Source of the DNA: JANLSE01 sp038214135
GTDB lineage: Bacteria > Chloroflexota > Chloroflexia > Chloroflexales > Roseiflexaceae
Assembly: GCA_038214135.1 (NCBI GenBank)
Contig: JBBQSD010000003.1
Coordinates: forward strand, 1 to 64,000
Length of the DNA stretch: 64,000 bases
Reading direction: 5' to 3'
How positions within the stretch are numbered: the first letter of the stretch is position 1; the number at the start of each line of letters is the position of its first letter. Made by a program: the position numbers and the translations under genes. Shown piece by piece: positions 48,646 through 58,700 of the stretch. A model generated the notes under the pieces. The model had not been told where the DNA came from, did not search any database, and saw only the letters and a program-made list of their open reading frames with translations.

Positions 48646-50661
48646 CTACCCGTTCGGTGGCGACTCAACGCCCGTAACCGGAACCGGTGCTGGTTCAAGC
48701 GGTGGTAGTTGGTTTCCTGGATCGGTTGGTGGCGGAACGGTTGGAGCCGGTTGATCACCCCAGCCAACAATTGGCCTGCCATCAGGGCCCATGTCTGCCG
48801 GGTTGACGACAAAGATATTCGGCCATGCTCGGAAGGTAGTTCGGAAGAGATCGGGATCGCGAGCTACACCATCAATATACACGGTTCGAACAACATCAAT
48901 CGTCATGCCGCCGCGCGATCTATCGCTCTGCTTGACCCGACCAGCGGGCTGCTCGGCATCCACCACGAACACCGGGTTGGCTGGTGCAGGCAGGCGATTA
49001 TAGACACGCTGTGTCAGTTCGACGTGCCGATTGAGTTTCGTGCCATATAGTTCAACCTGTGCAGCGCCACTCTTCGGATCGGACCAGGTTTGGAGCAGCA
49101 GCCAGGCACCTGTGTCATTCAAGAACTTTAGATCTGGCCCGCCAGTAAAGATTGTCGCATCTAGCCCTGGGCCATTGCCAAACGAGCCAAGCCCATATTT
49201 ATCGTACCAGTTGATATAGAACGAATGTCCCCAACGCTCTGTCACCGGCAAACCAGCCCAAAATGCGGCCCGAAAGATCGTTGTTGAGTCCTGACAGATC
49301 CCGCCACCAAATTCGAGCTGCGTGCGGTTCTGAACAATGGCTGAGCCCTCAACAAACCCATTCCGCGCATCAATATCACCGATATTCTGGTTGAATGAGA
49401 ACTCTTCGCCAGGAGCAATCAGGATGCCATTGAGGATGTTCATCCCAATGCCAATATTATGAATGCGATAACCCGCCGATCCGGTAAAGTCGCTCTTGCC
49501 AACCGATACGAGATCAGTAATACCAAGCTGGTTCAGATTCGTCTCATTCACCGGTGGCATCGTCTCGCGCATGGGGAGTTCAATCGCTCGCGGCCCGCCA
49601 TTCAGGCCCGTTACGATCAGTTCACGAGCACGACCCTCATCGATGCGCCAACCGTTATTACCCGCTTTGGTGATCTTCAAATTGCCATTGTTCCAGGCAA
49701 CCCGTGGGCGCGTGCCGGGTATTTCGGTTGCATCCGCAATCTGCCGGATCTGCCGTTCGATTGCATAGACATCGATCTGCACCGAAACGCTATCGCCGCT
49801 ATCGGCCACCATACGTGTGGTATGAACGAGCTTCGCAATATCACTTGGCTGCCAGGTATAGCTATTTTTGTCCAGTGTGAGTTCGATTGATGTGCTCAGG
49901 ATCGATTGAATCTGTGTCGCAGCCGCTTGAACAGGAGCATCTGCTAGGCGCGGCAGCAGTTCGCGCACCTGCATCTGAACCGTTGTTGGCTGGAACGATT
50001 GTAGGCCAGCACTCAACTCATCAACCACCTGATTTAACAGCAGTTGGTAGCCAATCTGCGCTGGCTTGGTTGTCACACTCGTACCATTGATCTGTAGCTC
50101 CGCGTCAGCGGGGGCACTATCAATTGTTTGAGCGAGTGCAGTAACATACTGTTGCGTCTGTTGCTCATCGTAGGAGATTCGCAATGGCAGATCCAGGCCA
50201 TTCTGCCAGATTGCCGCAACTTCACGGACATTGTTATACATGCCATGGCCACGCCCAGCCTGATAGGCCTGGTTGATAGCACCAGCAAAATCGAACTGCA
50301 TACCCAATTCACCAAGCGTTGGTGTCCAGGATTTGCCATCGTAGGTTATCGTCGCTGGTCGATCAAGAAAGGTGCCATAACGGGCACGCAGCGCGGCCTC
50401 AGCCTGCTGTGGCGTCATCTCACCAATTGCAATGCCCTGGATGGTGATATTCGGGTAGATCTTGCCCGCATAGCTCCGATCCAGATAGAATAATCCCCCA
50501 CCAACGGTCAGAATCACCAGACCGAAGATAAAGGCCAAGAGTGCTGTGGCAATAGTACCGCTGCGGCGTGGTGGGCGAGCACGCACCCGCTGATATTGCG
50601 GATCAGTGGGTGCGTTTGTGCTACTCTGCTGGCTTGGGGGGTAAAGCTGTTCTGCCGACAT
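48646..50661 (-). CDS. VanW-like cell-wall protein with peptidoglycan-binding repeats
   Basis: A 671-residue protein: proline/glutamine-rich cytoplasmic start (YPPSQQSSTNAPTDPQYQRV), one membrane helix (IATALLAFIFGLVILTVGGG, about 39-58), two YoaR-type PG_binding_4 domains (about 70-330; GIAIGEMTPQQAEAALRARY and similar), a VanW domain at about 400-560 (NILNGILIAPGEEFSFNQNI, GGGICQDSTTIFRAAFWAGL), a beta domain and a C-terminal proline-rich tail (QPAPTVPPPTDPGNQLPPLE). The ATG at 50661 follows GAGG by five bases. VanW is found in some vancomycin-resistance clusters but its biochemistry is unresolved; this looks like a housekeeping envelope protein. It shares orientation with the glycosyltransferase upstream. 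Confidence 0.85.
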   Translation of the reverse strand: MSAEQLYPPSQQSSTNAPTDPQYQRVRARPPRRSGTIATALLAFIFGLVILTVGGGLFYLDRSYAGKIYPNITIQGIAIGEMTPQQAEAALRARYGTFLDRPATITYDGKSWTPTLGELGMQFDFAGAINQAYQAGRGHGMYNNVREVAAIWQNGLDLPLRISYDEQQTQQYVTALAQTIDSAPADAELQINGTSVTTKPAQIGYQLLLNQVVDELSAGLQSFQPTTVQMQVRELLPRLADAPVQAAATQIQSILSTSIELTLDKNSYTWQPSDIAKLVHTTRMVADSGDSVSVQIDVYAIERQIRQIADATEIPGTRPRVAWNNGNLKITKAGNNGWRIDEGRARELIVTGLNGGPRAIELPMRETMPPVNETNLNQLGITDLVSVGKSDFTGSAGYRIHNIGIGMNILNGILIAPGEEFSFNQNIGDIDARNGFVEGSAIVQNRTQLEFGGGICQDSTTIFRAAFWAGLPVTERWGHSFYINWYDKYGLGSFGNGPGLDATIFTGGPDLKFLNDTGAWLLLQTWSDPKSGAAQVELYGTKLNRHVELTQRVYNRLPAPANPVFVVDAEQPAGRVKQSDRSRGGMTIDVVRTVYIDGVARDPDLFRTTFRAWPNIFVVNPADMGPDGRPIVGWGDQPAPTVPPPTDPGNQLPPLEPAPVPVTGVESPPNG

Positions 50662-50805
50662 GCATACCTCTAGCATCGGTCTGAAAGACGTTTGAACAAC
50701 AAGATGAGCGTCACCTATAGTAGAACGCACGTCTCATTGATCTAGTCACATACTTTGAATTGTACCCTACCAACGCCATCAGGTCAATGAATATGCGCTG
50801 ATATA

Positions 50806-52134
50806 TTAGGGCCGATCTTCAGATTGACGAGATGCGCGATTACGCCAGCGGCTGAGGCGGCGAGCCTGGAAGAGTTTGGTACTTGGGTGCGGCAGGTGCG
50901 GCAGGTGCGGCCGCCGATGGACGCTGGTGAGGCGGAATTGAGTTCCCAGGCGACGCAGATCGGCAACAGATGGCAGGCGCAGGCGTCGTTCACGAACGGG
51001 TGGTGCCAATTTGAGCCGATCTACTAGGAGATGAGCGATCACAGTTGCACCATCACGCGGAACCGCATCTGCTAAACGGGCCACCGTTGCAGCATAGGTC
51101 TCCGGGTTCATAAGATCAGCAACTGTTGGCACAATTCTATCGATAGTTGGGCAGAAGACGCCCAGTTCATGGTTGAGGACGAAATCAATATTGCCACGTT
51201 CCTGCATCCCAATCGCCTCAGTCACAATTACTGGGCGGCCAAGCACCAATGCCTCCATCAGGGTGCCTGGGCCGGCTTTGGTGATCACCAGATCGCTGGC
51301 ACCCATAAGTTCTTCCATGTTATTGACGAACCCATAGATTCGTACATGTGGCCCAAGGGCCAATTGTTCCAGTTCTGCCTTGAGATCAGCATTTTTACCC
51401 GTCACAACCAGAAACTGTTGTGCTGGGTATTCCTCTGCCAAGCGCCGGATGAGTTCATGGGCCTGGCTTGAATCAACGCCACCGCTGGTGACAAGCACAG
51501 TAAATGGATCGAGTGCCAACTCAAGGCGAGTACGGGCCTCCTGGCGTGTACTATTATAGACAGTGAATTTCGGGTGGACGGGAAAGCCAGTGCGGAGCAT
51601 CTTTTCTGGTGAGAGGCCAAACTTAATCTGGCGATCATAGGCTTCTTCAGTTGGGACAATCGTCAGCTCGGCTTGGGGATCGGCCCAGGATGCATGTAAT
51701 GAGACAAGGTCGGTCACAACGGTGACAAAATGGAATGAGAGGCGATAGACACGGCGAGTATTGGCAATAAAACGGTTGGTGAGTGGGTGAACCGAGACAA
51801 CCATCGTCGGCTGGATCTCTTCGAGAACACGCAGGATATTGCGATGGGCCGAGAAATACAACATCCAGGTTAACATGTCCACGCGCCGACGCCCATCGGT
51901 GAGCCGGAACCCAAGATCAAACACTGGCAACCAGCGGTTACGCAGGTTGTCGTACACTTCTGGGGCACTACGAGCGATTGGCAGGCCAGTCGATGTGAGG
52001 ATATCAACGATATAGCACTCGACACTCCCCTGAGCGAGTTGCTCGATTGCAGCCTTGATCGCCGTTGCTGCCGAGCGATGCCCACCACCTGTGTCGGAGA
52101 TTGCAAACAAGATCCGGGGAATCTTACGCTCCAT
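50806..52134 (-). CDS. GT28-family glycosyltransferase (MGDG-synthase/MurG-like)
   Basis: A 442-residue GT-B enzyme. ILFAISDTGGGHRSAATAIK is the MGDG-synthase N-domain motif; VSVHPLTNRFIANTR, LTIVPTEEAYDRQIKFGLSP and TGFPVHPKF link the domains; and VLVTSGGVDSSQAHELIRRL with ITKAGPGTLMEALVLGRPVI form the nucleotide-sugar site. Relatives transfer galactose or glucose to diacylglycerol or GlcNAc to lipids. The last 60 residues are a basic, arginine-rich tail (HRRPHLPHLPHPSTKLFQAR...) that could bind acidic membrane lipid. GGAGG lies eight bases before the ATG at 52134. A glycolipid role is favoured; the donor is unknown. Confidence 0.88.
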   Translation of the reverse strand: MERKIPRILFAISDTGGGHRSAATAIKAAIEQLAQGSVECYIVDILTSTGLPIARSAPEVYDNLRNRWLPVFDLGFRLTDGRRRVDMLTWMLYFSAHRNILRVLEEIQPTMVVSVHPLTNRFIANTRRVYRLSFHFVTVVTDLVSLHASWADPQAELTIVPTEEAYDRQIKFGLSPEKMLRTGFPVHPKFTVYNSTRQEARTRLELALDPFTVLVTSGGVDSSQAHELIRRLAEEYPAQQFLVVTGKNADLKAELEQLALGPHVRIYGFVNNMEELMGASDLVITKAGPGTLMEALVLGRPVIVTEAIGMQERGNIDFVLNHELGVFCPTIDRIVPTVADLMNPETYAATVARLADAVPRDGATVIAHLLVDRLKLAPPVRERRLRLPSVADLRRLGTQFRLTSVHRRPHLPHLPHPSTKLFQARRLSRWRNRASRQSEDRP

Positions 52135-52236
52135 GAGGATACCTCCGCTGCGGGACGAGACGCTGCATATGAGCAATCATCCACAGCTCAATTCTACCAC
52201 CTCTGGACGCAGGTTCCGCATGCATTGCCGAAACCG

Positions 52237-52295
52237 ATTTGTTTACCATATGAACAAATGGAAATCGACGGTGCCATAGTACAACATGCTATAAT
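52237..52295 (+). promoter_or_regulatory. Extended -10 promoter and operator of the MalT-SARP gene
   Basis: TGCTATAAT (52287-52295) is an extended -10 box 27 bp before the ATG. Upstream, ATTTGTT (52237-52243) is inverted as AACAAAT (52253-52259), positioned where an activator or repressor would sit; no -35 is evident, as expected of an extended -10 promoter under activator control. Confidence 0.55.
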
Positions 52296-52321
52296 ACAGT
52301 ATGAATGGCATGATTGAGTAG

Positions 52322-55300
52322 ATGTGTATGACAACAGCCTCCAACGCTGGCCAGCTCGCAATCGAACGTCAACTCCTGCCACTAAAGCTGACCCTGCCAC
52401 CGCTGCGGCCGGGCGTCTTGCTACGGCCTGATCTCCAGGCGCTTCTGGCAGAGATACGGCTCCAACCCGTCACATTGGTCACAGCTCCGGCCGGTTTTGG
52501 GAAGACGACCGTTCTGGCGCAATGGGCACGAGATCTCAACCGTACGGGTACAGCTGTTTGTTGGCTAACACTTGATGCTGGAGATCGTGATCCCGGTATG
52601 TTTTTGGCATATCTGATTCGGGTCTTTCAGACAATCCTGCCAGGGGTTGGGCAGGATGCGTGGCGTGTTCTGAATAGTGCGGCTAACTTGCAGCGCGATT
52701 GGCCGCTTGTTGCTGGCACATTATGTAGTGATCTGCAACGCCAGGCATCGAATGCGACCTTTCTGTTTCTCGATGATCTGCATCTTGTTGTCGATTCTGC
52801 TGTCATCGCCCAGATCCTTGGCTATATGCTGCGCGCTGCGCCAACGACAGTCCATTTTATTGCGGCTTCGCGGCGAATGCCAGCGTTTGCCCCGCTTGGG
52901 CGGATGCGTACCGAGGGGCAGTTACTCGAAATTGGCCAACGCGAGCTGCATCTCACGTCCGAAGAAGCCAATCGCCTGCTGGCCGCCCAGGGAATCACGC
53001 TCAGTGCCGAGGAACTACAATTGCTGCTGGTGCGAACAGAGGGTTGGCCATTGAGCATTCAGCTAGCCGCTCGTGCTCTGGCAAGCCAACCTATTGCCCA
53101 GCGCGGCATCTTTGTTCGTGATCTGAAGGGCAGCCAGGAGCAGTTGCTCGATTATTTGGCCGATGAGGTGCTTTCCGATCTGCCCCAAGAATTGCTTGAT
53201 TTTCTGCAGTTGGCGGCACTCCCAAGCTATTTTGATGCAGCACTGTTGGAACAGGTATTGTTGCGTGATGATACAACTTACCTGCTGCAACGCGCTCAGG
53301 GGCTTGGCCTACCAATCACGGCAGTTGACAATCAGGGTAACCGATTACGCTTTCATGCGATCTGGCGTGAATTGTTGCTGCGTGGCATCGAAAAAACGAT
53401 TGATCCAGAGACGCTTGCGGCAATCCATCGGCGCTTTGGCCAGGCGTTTGAGCAGCGTGGCGATCTGCCTGCTGCACTAGAGCATTATGCCCATGTTGGC
53501 GCGCAGGCCGAGCTTGTGCGAGCACTTCGTGATCACGCCTGGCCATTGCTTCAATCGCCTCGCCGTGATCTTGTGCGGCGTTGGCTTGAATTACTGCCAG
53601 AACCAATCCGCGATGCCGATGCCGAATTGCTCTACATGTGGGGCTATGGCCAGATGGTGGCTAATCCTGATCTGGCGGTTGCAACGCTTGAACGAGCGGC
53701 GGAGTTATTCCGCTTGCAGGGTGTGCATCAGCGCGAACTGCGTGCGCTTTCTGATCTGGCAGCACTGTTCTTTCTGGAGATGCGTGAATCGAACTTTACG
53801 AGTACGGCGGTGCGAGCAGTACGAGCCGCCAATCGTGTGCGTGATGCATGGTCGCATGGGTCTGCTCTTGTGTGTGTGACGGCAATGTTATATGCACAGG
53901 GCCGTGATCTGGCGGCGTTGCGGATCGCACGCCATGCGGCCATGCGGCCACTCAGCCCAGCATGGCATTGGTTGCTAACGATGACAGCAGCAACAATTGA
54001 GCTACGGCTTGGGCGGCCAGATGAGGCAATTGAGCGAATCGATGCTGCGCTACGGGTTCCACAGATCGATGAAGATGATCGCCTGCATCAAAATTTGCTG
54101 CGATTGCAGGCCCGAGCGCGCTTCGATCAGGGGTATCTAGCGGAAGCGACCACGGCTGCGCTACAGGCCCATCGCCATCTTGGCGATTATCAGCGCAGTG
54201 GAATTGTAGCTGCCAGCGCCCAGGAACTGGCACTGATGTTGGTACTCCAAGGCCGCATCGATGAGTCGGCCACCTATATTGCTCAGGCGCGTGCAGCATT
54301 CCATGATCGTGGCGCATTTGCACCACTTGTTTCACTGCAGATCATAGAACTATATGGCTTGCTCATTCGTGGCCAGGCAGTCCGAGCTGTCGGTTCGGTT
54401 GGCAATACCCTACGGCGGCTTGGCGAGGCCGATGTTCGGGCTCCCGATCTGCGCCTGCGGTTGTTATTGGCGCTTGTGCTTGGTGAGGGTGGCGAGGACC
54501 AATCCGCATTGGCACTGGCCCGTGAAACAGCGGATCGGATGCTTGAGCGTGGATATCGGGTATTCCTCGCATCGGCAGAATTATACGCATCGTATCTAGC
54601 ACAACGCACTGGCGATATGGTCGAGCATATGGCGCGTCAGCGGGCTGGTTGGGAGCTTGCCGAAGCTGATCGGCAGCATTTCATGCCATTCTTGCCAGCA
54701 GCGGTGATCTGCAACATTGCCGAAGCTGCGATTCGAGCAACTGTTGCAACGCACATGATTGCAGGCGTGTTACGCAATCACGCCCCTGATCAAGCTACCG
54801 ATATGCTCCAACGGCTGCTTGGCGAAACCACGCCCCATGTGCGGGCACGTGCCGCAACACTGCTTGGCGATCTTGGCCTCGCAGAGGCATACCCAGCCCT
54901 GCGAGCATTGCTCAAGGATCGCAATTCGGAAGTTCGTACAGCCGCTGAAGGTGCACTTGGCCGGCTTGTGTATCGGCCACCCTATCGCCTGCGGGTGCGA
55001 ACACTGGGTGGGTTTGGAATCTGGCGGGGTGAGCAGGAGGTTCGGGATCGCGATTGGCGCAGCAGCAAGGCTCGCCAACTCTTCCAGTTGCTGCTGACTG
55101 AACGAGGCCGGGCGCTTTCTCGCGATCAAGTGCTTGAATTTATTTGGCCAGATATGGAATTGGATGCAGCTGCCAATAATTTACGGGTGACGATCAATCG
55201 GCTAAGTAAGGCATTGGAACCAGAGCGCCCAGAGGGTGCGCCTGCCGCCTATATCGTGCAGCAGAATGAGACTTATAGCCTCAATGCTGAGAGCGATATG

Positions 55301-55753
55301 GTGATCGATGTTGTGGAATTTGCTGCTGCGGTTGAAGAGGGGCAGTTGGCTGCTCGGCGAGGCCAGCACGCCCTGGCCATGGCGGCATTGCAACGAGCTG
55401 TTGAACTATATGGCGGCCAGTATCTCCCCGATTGTTTATATGAGGATTGGTCGAATGTTGAGCGTGAGCGGCTAGCCCAGTTATTTAGCGAAGCAGCGAT
55501 GCAATATGCCGAACTCCTGAGCCGTGATGGGCGGCAGCACGAGGCAATTGGGTTAGCATGGCGAGTTATTGAATATGACCGAGCGTATGAAGCGGCCTAT
55601 CGAGTGCTCATGCGCGCTCACGCTGCCCTTGGTGAACGCAGTACGGCACTACGGCTCTACGAACGCTGTGCAACAACACTCCGCGATGATCTGGGTGTTG
55701 AGCCACTGCCCGACACAACCGCTCTGTATCAGCAGATCCGCGAAATGCGTTAG
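52322..55753 (+). CDS. MalT-type STAND ATPase fused to HEAT repeats and a SARP/BTAD DNA-binding activator
   Basis: A 1143-residue regulator. Residues 20-330 are a LuxR/MalT-type STAND NTPase: Walker A LVTAPAGFGKTTVLAQW (about 52-68), Walker B ATFLFLDDLHLVV, and the winged helix after TEGWPLSIQLAARAL. Residues 350-800 are helical TPR-like repeats. Residues 815-885 are two HEAT-like repeats (TPHVRARAATLLGDLGLAEA, NSEVRTAAEGALGRLV). Residues 890-985 are an OmpR-type winged helix (RVRTLGGFGIWRGEQEVRDR, RDQVLEFIWPDMELDAAANN) and 990-1143 the BTAD domain. It likely opens promoters when a ligand binds the repeats. It is convergent with the hybrid kinase 5 bp away; no target is visible. Confidence 0.9.
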   Translation: MCMTTASNAGQLAIERQLLPLKLTLPPLRPGVLLRPDLQALLAEIRLQPVTLVTAPAGFGKTTVLAQWARDLNRTGTAVCWLTLDAGDRDPGMFLAYLIRVFQTILPGVGQDAWRVLNSAANLQRDWPLVAGTLCSDLQRQASNATFLFLDDLHLVVDSAVIAQILGYMLRAAPTTVHFIAASRRMPAFAPLGRMRTEGQLLEIGQRELHLTSEEANRLLAAQGITLSAEELQLLLVRTEGWPLSIQLAARALASQPIAQRGIFVRDLKGSQEQLLDYLADEVLSDLPQELLDFLQLAALPSYFDAALLEQVLLRDDTTYLLQRAQGLGLPITAVDNQGNRLRFHAIWRELLLRGIEKTIDPETLAAIHRRFGQAFEQRGDLPAALEHYAHVGAQAELVRALRDHAWPLLQSPRRDLVRRWLELLPEPIRDADAELLYMWGYGQMVANPDLAVATLERAAELFRLQGVHQRELRALSDLAALFFLEMRESNFTSTAVRAVRAANRVRDAWSHGSALVCVTAMLYAQGRDLAALRIARHAAMRPLSPAWHWLLTMTAATIELRLGRPDEAIERIDAALRVPQIDEDDRLHQNLLRLQARARFDQGYLAEATTAALQAHRHLGDYQRSGIVAASAQELALMLVLQGRIDESATYIAQARAAFHDRGAFAPLVSLQIIELYGLLIRGQAVRAVGSVGNTLRRLGEADVRAPDLRLRLLLALVLGEGGEDQSALALARETADRMLERGYRVFLASAELYASYLAQRTGDMVEHMARQRAGWELAEADRQHFMPFLPAAVICNIAEAAIRATVATHMIAGVLRNHAPDQATDMLQRLLGETTPHVRARAATLLGDLGLAEAYPALRALLKDRNSEVRTAAEGALGRLVYRPPYRLRVRTLGGFGIWRGEQEVRDRDWRSSKARQLFQLLLTERGRALSRDQVLEFIWPDMELDAAANNLRVTINRLSKALEPERPEGAPAAYIVQQNETYSLNAESDMVIDVVEFAAAVEEGQLAARRGQHALAMAALQRAVELYGGQYLPDCLYEDWSNVERERLAQLFSEAAMQYAELLSRDGRQHEAIGLAWRVIEYDRAYEAAYRVLMRAHAALGERSTALRLYERCATTLRDDLGVEPLPDTTALYQQIREMR

Positions 55754-55758
55754 GCTGC

Positions 55759-58700
55759 TCATTGGGGTTTGAGTTGCGTTACGATTGCTGCCAGGAGTAC
55801 CCGCAAACTGATCGGTTTGGTAAGGTAATCGTTCGCACCTGCCGCCAGGCAGCGCTCCCGATCCCCTGGCATCGCCAATGCTGTCAGCGCAATGATTGGG
55901 GTATCCTGTAAGCGTGGCAGGGTGCGAATATGCTGGATAGTCTGTATGCCATCCATGCCTGCCATCTGAATATCCATCAGAATGAGAGCCGGATTGTTTG
56001 CCTGAGCCTGCGCTATTGCTTCATACCCATCCCGTGCAATGATCACCTGGTATCCATACACTGGCAGATAATCGAGAAACATCAAAATATTCTCTTGTTG
56101 GTCTTCAGCCAGTAGGATCACTGGCTTCGCTTGGCTGGGCATCTTTGTCGCTACCGTGATCGCTTCAGCAGGATTGGTGGTTTGTTCCGGCACCAGGATT
56201 TCCTGCGAATCCTGCTTTATCCACTTTATCCATGGAAGAGTAACACTAAAGCGGCTGCCCTGCCCAAATGTACTTTCAACCGAGACATTACCATCATGTG
56301 CCTCCGCCAGCCGAAGAACCAACGCTAACCCTAGCCCAGTGCCCTCATACTGGCGGCTGAGGCCGCTATCGATCTGGGTGAATGGCTGGAACAAGCGTGG
56401 GATATCTTCCTGCACAATGCCAATCCCAGTATCCCAGACAGTAAACGTAACCGTTTGTTGCTCTGGGTTGCCGATTACATCCAAGCCGACTTGCCCACCA
56501 TTTGGCGTGAACTTGACCGCATTTGAGAGCAGATTCACCAGGATCTGTTTCAGGCGGCGTGGATCAGCACGCAGTGTCGTGATGGCGTTATCGATTGTGT
56601 GAGTGACTCGAACCTGCTTCGCATGGGCTGTCTGTGCGACCATACGCAGGCATGCAGAGCAGATCTCTGGCACCAGCACATCCGCCCATTCAGGCTTCAA
56701 TTTCCCTGCTCCAATCTTGGAGAGATCAAGAATATCGTTGATCAGCTCAAGTAAATGGCGTCCGCTCTCATCAATACTCCGTAGCGCATCACGCTGGCGG
56801 GGCGTCACAGGGCCATAGATCTCTTCGCTCAAAAGTTCTGTCCGCCCCAATACAGATGTCAGCGGTGTTCGTAGTTCGTGGCTCATGCTGGCCAGAAAAT
56901 CATCCTTGAGGCGAGTCGCACGTTCAGCCTCTAATCTGGCTTGTTCGGCAACAACAAAGAGGCGAGCTTTTTCGATCACCAGCCCGGCTCGTTCTGCCAT
57001 ATCGAGTAGAATACGTTGATCCTCTTCTGTATAGGGCTGGTTCTGCTGATCGCGCATGACCATGATTGCGCCGATCGTTTGCCCACGCATTTGCATTGGT
57101 ACAATCAGCATACTTGTGATGATATAGCGATCCATGTATCCTGATTGGGCTGGCCGCGTATGTTCATGTACCTGCGCTTGTGTCAATGTCGGAAGCAGCA
57201 GTGCCTGCCCGGTGCGGATAACCTGACCCACAGTTCCGACACTGGTTGGTATTGGTTGGAGTGGCCGAACTGCCCACATAAGCGCAGATCGCTCGGGATC
57301 ACGATGTTCGACGGCAACCGTCTCACGCCAGGCACCATCATCCGAGAGTTGGGTAATAATACAGGAATCACCAATCAGAACAGCAATCTGATGGGCAATA
57401 GTTTTCAGAAGCGTCGATTGTTGCAAGCCAGCCTCAGACAATATCCGTGAGAAGGTTGCCAGGGCGGTTGCTTGTGCGGCCTGTTTATGGATCTGGGTGG
57501 CGAGTTGGGTACTGGTAGCAATCTCGGCCTGTAGTTCATGATTCGCCCGGCGCAGGCTATCGGTCAGTTTGTTGCGCGCATAGGCCATGCTGATCTGGCT
57601 TGCCACCGCTTCCATCAGTTCAACATCTGTTGGCGTAAAATCTGGTTCATCTTGCTGATTAATGGCGGTGAGTGTCCCAAATGTATCGCTGAGCGTATAG
57701 AGCGGCACGACCACAATAGAACCACACTTCGTCTCGATCCTGCGCTGCTGGGATTCTATGCTTTCGCGTGGATCGCGGATATCTTTGGGCGAGATTGCTG
57801 GCCGGCGCTCACGGATCGCCCAACCGGTCAATCCGCTCATATACTCATCGAACGGAACATCGATAAAAGCGCGCGGCGAGGATCGGCCACCATAGATGCA
57901 ATGTTTAATCTGCCGTGTGTCCCAATCGAAAATCAACAGCACAATCCGATCCGCATTGATCACGCTACCAACCCGCTCAACAGCCATTTGTAACGCATCA
58001 CCAAGCTGATCGGTGGCGATTGCGGCGTTGGTTACGGCATACAGTGCTTGGATTCGGTCTAACGACAGCCTCAGTTCGTTGGTGCGTTCGGCGACGCGCT
58101 GCTCCAATAATGCTCGCTCCTCAACCAGGGCTTGCTCTGCGCGAGTTCGCTCGGCAAGCTCCTGTTGCAGCCGGGTAAAGAGTTGGACACGGGCAATTGC
58201 TGTTCCAGCAGTGGCAGCCAATGTCTCAGCCAAACGCATATCATCCTTGGTGAGTGTGTTTGCCTGATGCCTATCGATTGAATAGATGCCCACCACCTCA
58301 TTACTGGCCAGCAGCGGAACACCCAACCAGCATGCAACATGCTCACCACCAGGAACACGGCGCCAGCCAGGGTATTGATAGGTATCTGAGATCAGCAGAC
58401 TACGGCGAGTTGCTATCAGTTCAGCTAGGGCCGGAGTTTCTGTAATATCATGGGAAACCGCTTGTGACATTACCACATTCGTCCAGCGCTCATACCCGCG
58501 TAGATGGCGAACATACAATATATGTTCACCCTCAAGCAGCATCACATTCGCCGTATCGTATGGAATGAGTTGTTGGAGCATGTCGAGCAACGTTTCCAGA
58601 ACATCATCAAGGGTCAGCGAGCGCGCCAGTACATCGCTGGCGCGATGCAGCAGTTCCGCAACACGCCGGGCATGCTGTTCGCGCTCAAACAGTTGGGCGC

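Noticed and set aside
50880..50935. Short tandem repeat GGCAGGTGC
   Set aside because: It lies inside the glycosyltransferase gene and encodes the PHLPHLPHP segment of its tail, so it is coding repetition rather than an intergenic element.
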